Assembly: GCA_015832175.1 (NCBI GenBank)
Contig: WJXW01000015.1
Span: 1,364,001 to 1,428,000 of the forward strand
Source of the DNA: Paraphaeosphaeria minitans
Lineage: Eukaryota > Ascomycota > Dothideomycetes > Pleosporales > Didymosphaeriaceae
Reading direction: 5' to 3'
Length of the DNA: 64,000 bases
Position numbers and translations under genes: made by a program. This document shows positions 32,430 through 42,846 of the stretch, piece after piece. Position 1 is the stretch's first letter, and the number at the start of each line of letters is the position of its first letter. The notes under the pieces were generated by a model. The model did no database searches. It was not told where the DNA came from and was given only the letters and a program-made list of their open reading frames with translations.

Positions 32430-32790
32430 GTTCACGACACTACGGCCGCCGACCCTGGTGATGCCGCCAATACGCACCAAGTGGGACAACACAAATCTAG
32501 ATAACGCCGATGTTGCTGATACGGCAAAAATCTCGAGAATGCTATATGCTGCTGACACGCACTAAGAGGCGACACAAACGTAGATGACGCCAACGCCGAA
32601 GTTACTCCTGACAAGCATTAAAAGGGGATTACAAGTATCTATATGCAGCTTACCAGTGATCCTGCTCATACGGCTGCTGACGCGCACGAAGTAGAGACGA
32701 AAAAACTTTCAGTAATGCCATGTGCTGCTTACACACTCTCAGTGGTGACATCTAATTTCCACGAATGCTAATTCTTCCAGGCTGCTTACG

Positions 32791-33096
32791 CTTACCGTGC
32801 AGCAAGTGGAGACGGAAAATTTTCACTTGCTGACCCTCACCAAGTGGAGACGTGTAGATGTCACGAATGACATTTCTGCCAAGCTACTTATGCTTACCGT
32901 GCAGCAAGTGGGGACGGAAAGTTTTCACATGCTGACCCCCACCAAGTGGGGACCCATAGATTCCACGAATGACAATTCTTTCATGCTGATGACGCTTACC
33001 GTACACCAAGTGGAGACGGCATAATTTCGAGAAGGCTCTGTGCGCTGATGTTACCAATAAGCACCAGTGGGACCACACGAATCCAGATAACGCCGA
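32791..33096 (+). repeat. 102-bp tandem repeat
   Basis: The phrase CTTACCGTGCAGCAAGTG starts at 32791, recurs at 32893, and a diverged copy (CTTACCGTACACCAAGTG) starts at 32995, which is exactly 102 bp each time. Each unit contains two GTGGAGACG/GTGGGGAC boxes. The third copy is incomplete. Confidence 0.75.
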
Positions 33097-33813
33097 TGCA
33101 GATGATACTGCTGACGAGCCCGAAGTGGACGGCCCACCAACTTTTCTGCAGCTTACTGTTGATGCTGTGCCGCATCGCCGATTATAGCGTTCAAGGTGCC
33201 TGCAGCCACGCCACAACGTCGGCAAACATATGCATCATCCAGCGGGGTCGGCAGTGTCAGCAAGTATTAGCGGTACCGGTACTGGCTTCATCGGCTGCAT
33301 GGGTACCATGACAGGTTCGGCAACATCAGTCTATAGTTTTCTGTGGTCTCCAGCGAGTGCGTCTCTTGACAGCATTAGCAGCGTCAGCAGCACGGAACTT
33401 TTCGGTGGTCACCACGTCATGCGTACCAAAGGCATCAGCGCAGGATTGGCACTATCAGCGGTAATCAGTATCAGGAGCATCAGCCGCATGCAGCATATAG
33501 CATTCGTGGTATCTCTGCCGTCTCCACTTGGTGAGTGTCAGCAGCATGAAACATGTAGCATTGGTGGAACTTCTGCCGTCTCCACCAGGTGGGTACTGTA
33601 AGAATCATCAGCATGGAGCACATATCATTCGTGGAATTGGTGCGGTTCCCCTAATGCGTGTCAGTGGTATAAGCATCATACATCATTATCGTAATGTCTT
33701 CCGTCTCCACTTAGTCTATTGTAAGTGTCAGCAGCGTGCAGCTCATAGAATTCGTGGAATTTCTGTGCTCTCCACTTAAAGCATGTCAGTAGTATAAGCA
33801 GCACATAACGTCA

Positions 33814-34356
33814 CGCACTGAGTAGCGAGACGCACAACGTCGCGAGACACTCCCACTTCCGGACCTTCGCACTCCGCACTCGGAACCTGCATACATATTT
33901 TATCTATGCACAGTAACTCCATAGATATTTTATTCTAAGCAAATCCGCTTCTGACATGCTAAATGTAAATGTTAGTTGCGCTGTTGATCTTGCCGTTCTT
34001 ATTGTCTCTTGGCTATCTATTGCGGACCCCTGTTTGTCGACAGTACCTTTATTATAAGAGATCGGTGGGGTCAGAAGCAAGCTTTAACACCAGATATTAC
34101 GATAAGATGCTATGAAGGTTCGCTGAATCTAGAAATGTACCTTGCGGCAGTTTCTCCGTGGACTCGACACATGCGAGATAAGCTGTGACCCTTGGGAAAT
34201 TCACTTTCTACAGGACCGGAATATAGCCTATAGAAAGCAAGTCAGGGAATGATTGCAGGGGTATCAAATTTATTGCTAGATGAATACTCTGGTGCGAGTG
34301 CGAAGGTCCGGAAGTGGGAGTGTCTCGCGACGTTGTGCGTCTCGCTACTCAGTGCG
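33814..34356. mobile_element. 543-bp element with 61-bp perfect inverted repeats
   Basis: The 61 bases at 33814-33874 (starting CGCACTGAGTAGCGAGACGC) are repeated exactly in reverse complement at 34296-34356. The 421-bp middle is AT-richer, non-coding and free of the satellite phrase. This is the profile of a MITE or solo foldback element inserted in the satellite field. No obvious target duplication was seen, so it could also be a hairpin formed by inverted duplication. Confidence 0.65.
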
Positions 34357-34660
34357 GCATGTTAGCACTATCGAAATTTCTGCCGTTTACATGGTGCGTA
34401 GTGGCAGCATCAGCAGCATCAGTCAGCTGCATATAGATTTATGGGGGCTCCACATAGTACATATCTACAGGATTGACAGTATGAGCAGCATCCAGCATAG
34501 CATTCGTGGCATTTCTGCGGTCTCCACTTAGTGCGTGTGAGCAGCATCTCGAGGTTTCTCCCGTCTCCACTTGGTGCGTATCAGCAGGATGAGCAGCATC
34601 GGCGTTGTCTACATCTGGGTGGTCACACCTGGTGCGTAATGGCAGCATCAGCAGCATATA

Positions 34661-35569
34661 GATGTTTGGAACCACTTAGTACCTGGGTCTCACGAAACTT
34701 GGCTCAGCGACACAGCGGCTGGCATGGGATCAAAGGTAGCATGCAAAAACAGGCAGCTGGAAGTGTACACGAATGTGGTCGTCCTCGGCGAGAATCCAAG
34801 TAAAAAGCCCGAGATTGAGTCGCTTAGAACACCTAAAGAGGTCCATTGCTGCTGAGAAGAACGACCTAACGTAGCTTTGGTAGCTTAATGTTTACAAAGT
34901 CTACTAACTTAGAGCCCTCCTTCGCAATACCGTTATGGTGTCGAGACGAGGGCGCATTTCTAGCCAAGTGGCCTTGCACATTCACGAACTGTTCTCTCAG
35001 TCCGTGCACGAGCTGATAAAGTACCTTGGCATTACTATGAACACACGGGAGGTGTACAAGGCGATCGATAGGAGCTCCAGTCGAATGAAGTCAGCGTTGA
35101 GTTGCTTCGGCAATATCAGTACACAGTGCCCTCCGATCCCGTAGAAACTGTCCAAGCACCAGGCATTAACCAATCGGAGCCAGGCACGGAGATGGAGAGG
35201 GCATCGTGCGCAATTCTACTGTCCAGTAGTAGCTACGTCTTCGAAGAAAGCGCAAGTCGTGCTTTGAAATCTTCCAGCACAGTCTTCCGTAGTGCATCTG
35301 AATCCTTCCATGTCCCGTCCGGCGCATGCGGTCGCATTCACAGTGAGTTGCCCTGTTCGTCATGCATCTGTATCGTAAGCTGATGATGTATGCGTTTGAT
35401 ATGCTCGAGGGCCTCTAACATCCCACGCATGGAGTTCTAGAATTCAACGTCGTGAGCGGCAAGTTGCGGTACTGGGTGGCAGACCGCCCACGGAGGTACT
35501 TTTCTCACTTCCTGGCGGCTCCAGGGATAGGCTTGGCCATCGATGAGCCTCCTTCGCGATCACGGTAGG
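34661..35569. other. possible decayed exons, unresolved
   Basis: Coding-like phrases occur on both strands without a consistent structure: plus strand 34935-35144 ('SQVALHIHELFSQSVHELIK') and minus strand about 35470-35180 ('MLEALEHIKRIHHQL', 'DALRKTVLEDFKARLAL', interrupted by stops). The minus-strand text could be a decayed 3' part of the gene at 35570-36274. Nothing can be named. Confidence 0.3.
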
Positions 35570-36274
35570 CTATGGGGAAGGGGAAAGCATTGTTGCGAGG
35601 AGAGCGGATTGTATGTCACTTTCATCGACGTGCGTGCCGCCGGTACTCCTGAGATCATCTTCTTGCCCCGATGGACTTCGCGGCAGCCGGCCTCCAGTGG
35701 ACTTTGAACGATTTTCGATGTATCGAAGTGCGTTACGAAATTGCTTGCAGAATGTTTGCAGGGATTGGGGCGAACACAGCTTTGTTAGCCCGGTAGCGAT
35801 GAAATACCATCTTACCACAATCGCAAGTCGTGCTTTATCCGCTCGGCCGAGACACCGGCCGTCCTGGGGAAAGGTCTCGTTGAATGGATACAGAATGCGC
35901 TGCCTGGCAACATCTCCATGACTGATGCCGACGTTGGGCTGGCCGCGGCTGTCTTGGGCAGAAAATACGACTTTTTGAGAGCCACCAGACTGCAGGATGT
36001 ATGCATAGACTGCGTCGCCTGTTTCCGCATGGCGGCCGATGAGCAGGCCCTGTGGTGGAGCATTGTGGAGGATGTCCTGGTCGTCAAACCGAACCTGGTC
36101 CGGGGAAGGTATGTTCTCCAGAAGATATTTGGCGCCACTAGCCTCTAGATACTCGCGCACTCTGTCTTGATCGGAGTGCTGATTGGGTTCCGTAATAGGT
36201 GACTGAGCGTTTGTTGTTACCAAGTGGTCGTGGGATGCACGGGGTGTCGTGCTACAGGCAGTGTGTAAGTTCAC
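35570..36274 (-). CDS. hypothetical protein
   Basis: A 234-residue open frame with balanced composition: an N-terminal Ser/Thr/Gln-rich 40 residues, then 'DRVREYLEASGAKYLLENIP', 'PPQGLLIGRHAETGDAVYAY' and 'LAIVVRWYFIATGLTKL'. The end is Ser/Gly-rich and disordered. No family is recognised. A decayed continuation may lie downstream on the same strand. It is the last gene of the accessory block before the core-like genes. Confidence 0.45.
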   Translation of the reverse strand: MNLHTACSTTPRASHDHLVTTNAQSPITEPNQHSDQDRVREYLEASGAKYLLENIPSPDQVRFDDQDILHNAPPQGLLIGRHAETGDAVYAYILQSGGSQKVVFSAQDSRGQPNVGISHGDVARQRILYPFNETFPQDGRCLGRADKARLAIVVRWYFIATGLTKLCSPQSLQTFCKQFRNALRYIENRSKSTGGRLPRSPSGQEDDLRSTGGTHVDESDIQSALLATMLSPSP

Positions 36275-36718
36275 GTGTTATGATGATGCGGATACACGCT
36301 GTTGACGAGTGGACTTCCTTACGCATCCTCGGGACGAGGAACCAAACTGGCAGCAGAGTGAACCTTGGTGCTAAGAGAGGCTGCCCGCTGACGCATGGTC
36401 CTTGTCAGTTTCGAAATCCGGCTTCGTAGTGCTTCTTCATCAGCCTTCATCAGCACATCAAGTAGCGGAACGCACAACTGGGTGTAGGAAGTGTCATCCT
36501 ACAGTGGTTGCGGTGCCTTACCTAGGCTAGTGTATACCACAGCGATAAGAGAATGCAGATAAACGACTTCCGCGGGAAGCGCAGGAATCGAGGAAAAGTG
36601 CCCGCGGTCATCGAACGACTCATCAATGTTGCTAGCAGACACACAGACGTGCAGCTCGACACTGAAATAGTGGACTGTTGTAGACTCAAGCAGCTCGACC
36701 TAGTGTTCAACTCGTAAC

Positions 36719-37076
36719 ATGGACGAACCTACATTGGTCTTCGCGAGCCACCTCAACAGTTACCACGCTCTCCTTCCCGCCAGTCTCACGGGCGACGTCC
36801 TGAGAAAACTCTTAGAACATCCTCGCAACAAGGTATGGTTTGCATTCGTTGTAGCGGTGGCAGCAGCCTCTTTGCTTTTCAACCATCTCCTTCCGCTCAA
36901 CTCGCCCAAGAAAAAGGCAGCTAGGCCCCAGGGCTGCCCATGCTAGGTATACCAACATTTGCCTGCAACTAAATGCGTCTGCTGACCACGCATCAGGCTC
37001 GTTTCTATCGCTGAAGCGCTATCCCGAGCGCACCCTTGACCGATGGGCAAAGTACTATGGGCCCATCTACTCCATG
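36719..37076 (+). pseudogene. cytochrome P450 N-terminal fragment
   Basis: Exon 1 (36719-36946) encodes a luminal start, a membrane anchor (KVWFAFVVAVAAASLLF) and the proline hinge. It is followed by a 50-nt intron (36947-36996) and exon 2 with 'FLSLKRYPERTLDRWAKYYG' and 'PIYSM', the standard start of a microsomal P450. A one-base loss in a C run near 36926 puts the hinge out of frame: 'KAARP' in one frame must continue as 'PGLPMLGS' in the next. P450 similarity ends at about 37076, so the catalytic domain and heme-binding loop are absent. The remaining exon runs in frame into the CFEM-like gene. Confidence 0.75.
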
Positions 37077-37810
37077 ACGACCATTACCAGTTCTGCATCA
37101 CTAGCCTGTGCGACTGGAGAAGCCAAACAGTGCGTCTACACTACCTTGCACGATAGATTGGCTTGTTGCTGACACTCTCGCAGCCAGTGGGATTCCTGCT
37201 CTGCCTCCGTCTCTAGAGAAATCCACAAGTGCGGCGCCGACGACCTGTCCTGCGCCTGCAGCCACGCGAACGTAGGCTTAGAGTACGCTCTCTCATGCCA
37301 TGCCATGCCATCACCTTCTTCTCCCCCCTCCACAACCCCTCTCAAACCCGCCCTCTGACACCCCCCAGCTGCTACACCTCCTTCTGCCCCTCCCACACGC
37401 CCGACATCTGCAAAGCCTCCCTCGCCATCCACGGCCTCTGCGCCCTCGCCAAAGCACCCACCCCCACCCTCACAGGCCTAACCTGCCCCACCCATGTCCC
37501 CGACCTCCTCGCCAGCTTCATCCCCTCGGGCGTGCGTAACCTCATATCCCTCGCACTCACAGATCTCATGCCCTCCAACATCAACAACAACATCCCCACC
37601 GACATTCCCTTCTGGAACGGCCCAAGCGATCCCGTGAGAAAAGGCACGAGCCTTGCGATGGAGAACGGAGTAGGATTGCCTAGCGCAACGGCGACGGCGA
37701 GGGACAGCGGGAGTGGGAACGAGACGGGGCGGATTGGAAGTCTAGATCGCGTGCTGGTGGCGGGGATCGTAGTCAGTGTCGCCGTGGGCGCGCTTTCTGC
37801 GTGGTTGTAG
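37074..37810 (+). CDS. CFEM-like GPI-anchored protein, 5' end replaced
   Basis: Exons ending at 37129, then 37184-37282 and 37369-37810, join in phase through introns at 37130-37183 and 37283-37368. The cysteine pattern ('DSCSASVSREIHKCGADD', 'SCACSHANVGLDCYTSFC', 'ICKASLAIHGLCAL') resembles the CFEM class of fungal cell-surface proteins. The C-terminus is a Ser/Gly spacer plus hydrophobic tail (VLVAGIVVSVAVGALSAWL), as in GPI-anchored proteins. CFEM proteins sit at the wall or membrane and often bind heme. No signal peptide is seen: the first exon is continuous with the P450 fragment, and the ATG at 37074 lies inside it. The native first exon was probably lost in a rearrangement. Confidence 0.6.
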
Positions 37811-38001
37811 ATTTCAAGTTAAGTTCAGCACAGGGTATATCGTCTATCCTATCCCACATGCCCTTCGATACCAGCCCGCCGTCACTGCCCCAGCCGCACC
37901 GCGAGACATGAAGTGAAACAGAACGCCATCGCTTCCAATGCAGCATTAACTCGTGGAAAAGAATGCTCAAGCCGTCCATCAGCCAAGATCCGCGAACGTA
38001 T

Positions 38002-40746
38002 TTACATCACAACACACTCGCGCTCCGGCCGGTCCTTGGCCTTGTGCTTGCCCTTAACTTGCACGCCCTCCGTGCCAGGCGGCACCGGTTCCCTACTCTT
38101 GCTCCTGAAATGCTTTTTGCTCTTGCTACGAGATACGCCGACCTCCTTGAGTAGTTTGCCAGGACTAGCAGGAGGCTGCGCCTGCGGTTTGATTGTCTGA
38201 GTGCTTTCGAGGCTGAGAGGAGCCTCATTCACGACGATGACTGGCTCCTCTGATCCGTTCTCCGAAGTGACGAGTTTATCCTTGCTGCCGCGGCCGGTGA
38301 TCCGAGACAGCGTCATCGACAGTCGATTCTCCCCGCTCTCGCTCGATGGACGACTCTTGTTACCGGATAGCCAAGCTTTTGAGTTGCGCCGGGATGCAGA
38401 CAGGAAGCTCGTTCGTTGTTCATCTGGTGTAGGGGGCGGTCGACCCCGTGCAGTATTTGATACACTATTGTCAAGGTCCTCGATTGCAACACTGCTGCGG
38501 CGATTGCTTGACAAGCTGGTGCGGCCTTGAGCCTCAGAATCCGTGATCGAGCCGACAGTGGACGCGGGCTGTTCAACCAAACTGATCTTCTCCCACTCTC
38601 CAATTTCAGTGTCGGTAGTGGGATCGATCTCGGAGCTAAGGGTCTCTTTTGAAGGCGCCGCAGAAAGTGTTACGGACTGGGCTTCGTCGTAGCTGGGAGG
38701 ATCACCCCTGTTGGCAAGTTCCTCATCTATTGGTTGTACCTGGTAGAAGAGTAGGTATGGGGATTCTTCCTGCAGGGCTTTGTGGATATCGATGTCTGCT
38801 ATACGTGGGTTCGAGAGATCGTCGAAGCGTATCCAGGAATCCTCCTCGTCTTCTTCTTCGGTATGTGATGTGTTGGGACGCTTCTGAGACGGTGGCTTGT
38901 TCGCGCGGACTAGCGATACGTAATGGCCGGAGTCGACAGAAAACCCCCGATGGCAGACGACGGATTGGAGTACCAGCTTGAAGTTCCCAAAAAGAGGACC
39001 TTCTTCCTGCATGCGTTCGTCAGAAATAAAGTGCGGTAACCCGATTTCTAATGGTATATCGACATAAGTGTTCAGCCGTTTTGTCGTGCCGTTGGGTAGC
39101 ATCATGTAGCGTTTCAGGCAGATACCAAGAACAGGACGCTTGGAAGAGAAGTGAGCAGCTACTTGAGCATCCGTCTTTGGGACATTATCCGTGTACCATG
39201 GGATGAGGCTGAAGAATTGCCAGGCGGGCATCATGACTTCTTTTCTAAGGAGAGATGCTGACCGCGGCCGGCCCGAGGAGCTCTTGTCCAGCATTTCTTC
39301 TAGATGCTTCTTTTCATCAAATCGACTGCAATCTTTCGTTTCACCCGAAACAGTATACCGCTCGGTAAATATGCTGTCTCCTCTTCGGCGTCCCGTGGGT
39401 GGTCGAACAGGCGAGATGGGCGATGGTGGGCCATACGTAGTGGGCGTAGCCACTATTGGCGTCTCAGGCCCGGATAGCTCCACTGTTTCGATATGTAATG
39501 TCTCCTTCTTCTCATTGTCCGTGTTGCCCGTACGAAATGAAGTCAAGGTATTCTGGCGTTGTAGATATCGTTTGACTTCGATCCGATTGTTGAAGTAGTT
39601 TTCGAGGCAATCTTCCAGCGTAACGCCTCTGCCCACTTCATCTTCTTCTGGTATAGCCACTTCCAGCAGTCGCTCGTTGACGAATTTGTGGTCATCCTCT
39701 CTGTCCTCTCGCCCAGTGTGATATATATCCATCTTCAGGGTCAACAAAGGCAATTCAAGGGCTCCAGTGATGAAGGTGAAGGCTTCCGAGGCATCTTGCT
39801 GACGGACCTCTGCAGCTTCTTCCCAGCCGCATTGCGCCAAAGCATCCTGAAGACGCTTGGTGAAGTCTACTCTGATGAGTCTGCCAGTCCTGAGCAAGTT
39901 CACCCACAACCGCAATATGGCGGCGAGTTTCTTCCGTGGTTCGTCGTTGAACTCGTCGTACAGCATGGCCTCGAAACTGTCCATGCGGGCAAACATGGCG
40001 AACAGGAGCGCGTCCAAATAGCAAGTCACCATGTTCCGGTTTAGGGCACCGAGCATCGTAACACGGGCGTCAATCTCCTTCAACTCACCCTCCAGTGTTT
40101 AGTTGGCGAGGATAAGTAGGTCGTAGGCTTCGTCGACGTTGTCCGGAGACCACGACAGGGCATAACTGACCTGCTCCTCATGCATGGTGGTGACTCCAGC
40201 GGCCTGTAGGCGCTGAAGAAGGGTCTGGTCCCGTTAGATATGACAGACCATGCGTCTTGGTACACTTGTACACACCTTCCTCTTTTCTGCATCTTTATCC
40301 GCGGGTTTCTCGTCGTTGGTAAAGACTCTGTAGAGCTCTGGGGGTACAGAGGGCGGGGCCTGGCGTGACTGGAATGTCAAATAGTCAGAGGAGGCGTTGG
40401 TCGATACTGGAGCATAGCAAGGGGTGGCATCGGAGAGGAAACTTTTGGGAGACACAAGATGGATGCCGCCGTCTACGAAAGACTTGAAAGCCAAGGCGAG
40501 TAGCTCTAGGCAAGTATAATTGCGCCGACAGTGACCTGGGCCGTCGTGCACATGGCCGCGGGCGGAGGATAGCAGATACTGCGAAGAATAGGAAGAAGAA
40601 GCAGAGGATGGACGTACTTTGCCGAGCGGGTGCTTCAGCGAACGCTTCTCGTGGTGCTTGTCGCGGCGACTGAGGAAGCGCGAGACACCGTTCATGGCTG
40701 GTTGCTGGTTGCTAGAGGAAGGCCCGCTTCCGGTATCTGGGTGCAA
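38002..40746 (-). pseudogene. UBA/USP deubiquitinase, in-frame stop
   Basis: Exon 1 (40746 or ATG 40692 to 40276) and exon 2 (40212-38002) join in phase across a 63-nt intron; a 39-nt in-phase intron near 40600 is also possible. A UBA-like helix bundle ('LQAAGVTTMHEEQVSYALSW', 'DNVDEAYDLLILAN') precedes the USP (C19) core. That core has a Cys box 'NRNMVTCYLDALLFAMFA', 'QQDASEAFTFI', and a His box 'DSGHYVSLVR'. A disordered Ser-rich tail ends in CVVM, a CaaX prenylation motif, so the enzyme would be membrane-attached. The role is removing ubiquitin from substrates. One TAA at 40099-40101 lies in frame between the UBA-like part and the catalytic Cys box. Everything else is intact, so this is a recent nonsense mutation or a base-call error. 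Confidence 0.85.
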
Positions 40747-41270
40747 AGCAGCAAGGGTCGAGAATGCGGCTCGAGGAGGGGTTCAAGCGAGGCTGACGAG
40801 GACGCGCGGGGGCAGCGCTGGGCGTAGGTACGGCAGCCACGCAGGCAACAGTCAGGGCCCGGGCTATGGTGTGCAGGTTGAAGAGGCGAAAGCGCCGGGC
40901 AGCGGCTGCGTTGTGGTGGTGGCAGGCGAGTCCATGGATGGTCGCTGTAGTTGGAGGGTGTTGAAAGCAGCTGCGTCCCGCATGATGGTGCCTACGGGGT
41001 GGGTAGTCTCTGGGCAGTCTCTGGGCAGTCTTTGGCCCGTCTATGGTCGTCTATGGGTATCTACCTAGGCAGGTGCCAGGCAGGTGGGGGGTTCCTGCCT
41101 GCTGGCCACGATTGGGTGGAGCCAAGCACCCGCCCCATCCCTGCACCTGCAGCCCCGGAGGCCCTCGACGCGGCCCCATTGCGAAAGATTTCCTGCCAGA
41201 GCGGCAAGCCAGACCTCCTCCCCATCGCACGCGCTACCGCCCAGCATCGTCGCCGCATCGCCATATCGCC

Positions 41271-42422
41271 ATGGCCCTGCGCACACTGCCCTTCCGCGCG
41301 GCATTAGGCCTGTGCAGAGAGGTGCGGCCTGCTGTGCACACCACCCAACCTTGCCTCCGCCGCCATGCCTCGTCGCCAGCCAGCCCGGAAGTCGAGGACT
41401 CGTCCTCCTTCGCCGTGCCGCCGCCATCGAAAGACGTCGTCCAGAACTTCGACCCCATCGCACGCAGCAGACAGAGGCGCCAGGGCAAGAAGCAGCTCCC
41501 GGCCAGCAGGTAGCGCAGTCACAACGACAGCATCAGGGGCCCGCGTTGACATTGTCTAGATACCAATACCGCTCGCCCAAGTACTACCGTGGTCCTCTCC
41601 ACCCGCACCAGCCGCCGCCGCCGTCAGACCCTGCGTCGCGCGAATTCCAGCCTGGCCCCTTCAGTCTGCCTCGGCTGGAGCAGACCTACCAAACCACCAT
41701 TGCCGCCGATCTTCTCACCCTCACATACCAGCACTACCCCCCGGGCTACAGGCCGCCCAAGGTCGAGAACCGCCTACGACAATGGACCGGAGCCTCGCCG
41801 TACTTTAAGAACCGCCCACTGAGAGGCCCGCGAGGACGCGGTGAGGAGCTGCGGTTGCTGCACGAGCCGCGAACTTTCCGGAACATCCCCAAGATTGCCA
41901 AAATCACCGTCCACTCCTTTGTGCCCGACGCTCAGGAAAACAGCGCGCATTTGCACGTTGCTGGTATGATCCTGCAGGCAGTCAGCAACGTCCGAGCGAC
42001 CGCGCACAAGGCTAGACACAACGTAGTTGGATGGGGACTTCGTGAGGGCAAGTATGTGGCTGTGACATCCAACATGGAGCGCGAGGACGCACACCACTTT
42101 TTGGCCAAGCTCGTGGATGTTGTGCTGCCTCGTATCAAAGAGTGGAAGGGAGTGCCAGGCTCATCTGGAGACGGAGCCGGAAACATGACCTTCGGTCTCA
42201 CGCCTCAACAGGTTGCCCTGTTCCCCGAGGTCGAGGTCAACTACGACGCGTAAGTTCACCTCGTCTGCGCATTCGTGCATCTCACTGACTTTCGCAAGTT
42301 ACCCGCCCAAGATGATCCCGGGTATGCACATCACCATCCAAACCGACGCCACGAACAACAAGGACGCTCGCCTGCTGCTTCAGGCCGTTGGCCTACCATT
42401 CTACGGAAAGCTCAACGACTAG
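41271..42422 (+). CDS. MRPL7: mitochondrial large-subunit ribosomal protein uL5m
   Basis: Three exons (41271-41509, 41560-42249, 42299-42422; introns of 50 and 49 nt) give an intact 350-residue protein. The first 40 residues are an Arg-rich, acid-free mitochondrial targeting sequence (MALRTLPFRAALGLCREVR). The ribosomal L5 domain occupies the C-terminal 200 residues: 'NIPKIAKITVHSFVPDAQEN', 'VVGWGLREGKYVAVTSNM', 'FLAKLVDVVLPRIKEW', 'FGLTPQQVALFPEVEVNY' and 'IPGMHITIQTDATNN'. It works in the mitoribosome central protuberance. The start was chosen because it gives a targeting peptide and correct splice phase; the longer open frame upstream has no such signal. It is a conserved core gene that marks normal chromosome. 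Confidence 0.92.
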
Positions 42423-42846
42423 ACGAGCACCATCTTACTGTAAAAACATGTAAACCTGTAAGACAATCGTGTATAATGGACAAAGAGGGGCGCGCACGCG
42501 CTGTGACAAAGAATGATGCTATCCCAAGCGCCTTTGTCTCCGTTGATTCTTCTTCACATCTTTGTCCATATTTTCGTGTTTTTTTCCAATGCAGCATCGC
42601 TAGACAATGCTATTCATCTCCAGATGACACTTTCAAGTATGGGCGTTCTTTCCCGTGCAAGCCGCAGCTCCCACTCTCTGCCGTTGTGCCTTCCATTAAA
42701 GCACCGTACCTCGCCAACAATCAACACATATCCAACTTTCTCAGTTTGTTCTATTCGCCTCTAATTGCTAGCATCTGGTCGAAATCACAATCAACATATC
42801 TCCTTGCGTCGGTGTACTTGCATCGTACTTCACCTTTGATTTCATC

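Larger units (their letters stand above)
32430..34660. repeat. satellite-like field of CACCAAGTGGAGACG repeats
   Basis: A degenerate phrase around CACCAAGTGGAGACG, followed by ACGAATG and TGCTGCTGA-type phrases, recurs about every 50-70 bp. From 32430 to 33150 it reads on the plus strand. From about 33500 to 34660 the reverse complement (CGTCTCCACTTGGTG, GTCAGCAGCATG) is on the plus strand. The field is therefore a large imperfect inverted arrangement. Open frames across it are low-complexity translations of the repeat and are not genes. Confidence 0.8.

Noticed and set aside
32797..34803. Several 60-120-residue frames in the satellite field
   Set aside because: All repeat the same short phrases of the satellite; no domain.
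36466..36476. CGGAACGCA near 36.47 kb, inverse of GCGTTCCG at the captain-side junction, as the Starship right terminus
   Set aside because: Only nine bases match, about what chance gives in 64 kb, and no TTACTTACTAAA repeat follows.
36524..36718. Open frame just before the P450 start (VPAVIERLINVASRHTDV and on) as the last exon of another gene
   Set aside because: Protein-like but without a partner exon or recognised family; kept out of the features.
41065..41552. Long minus-strand and alternative plus frames around the uL5m exon 1
   Set aside because: Antisense and frame shadows of a GC-rich exon and upstream region; uL5m splicing and targeting peptide explain the sense strand.
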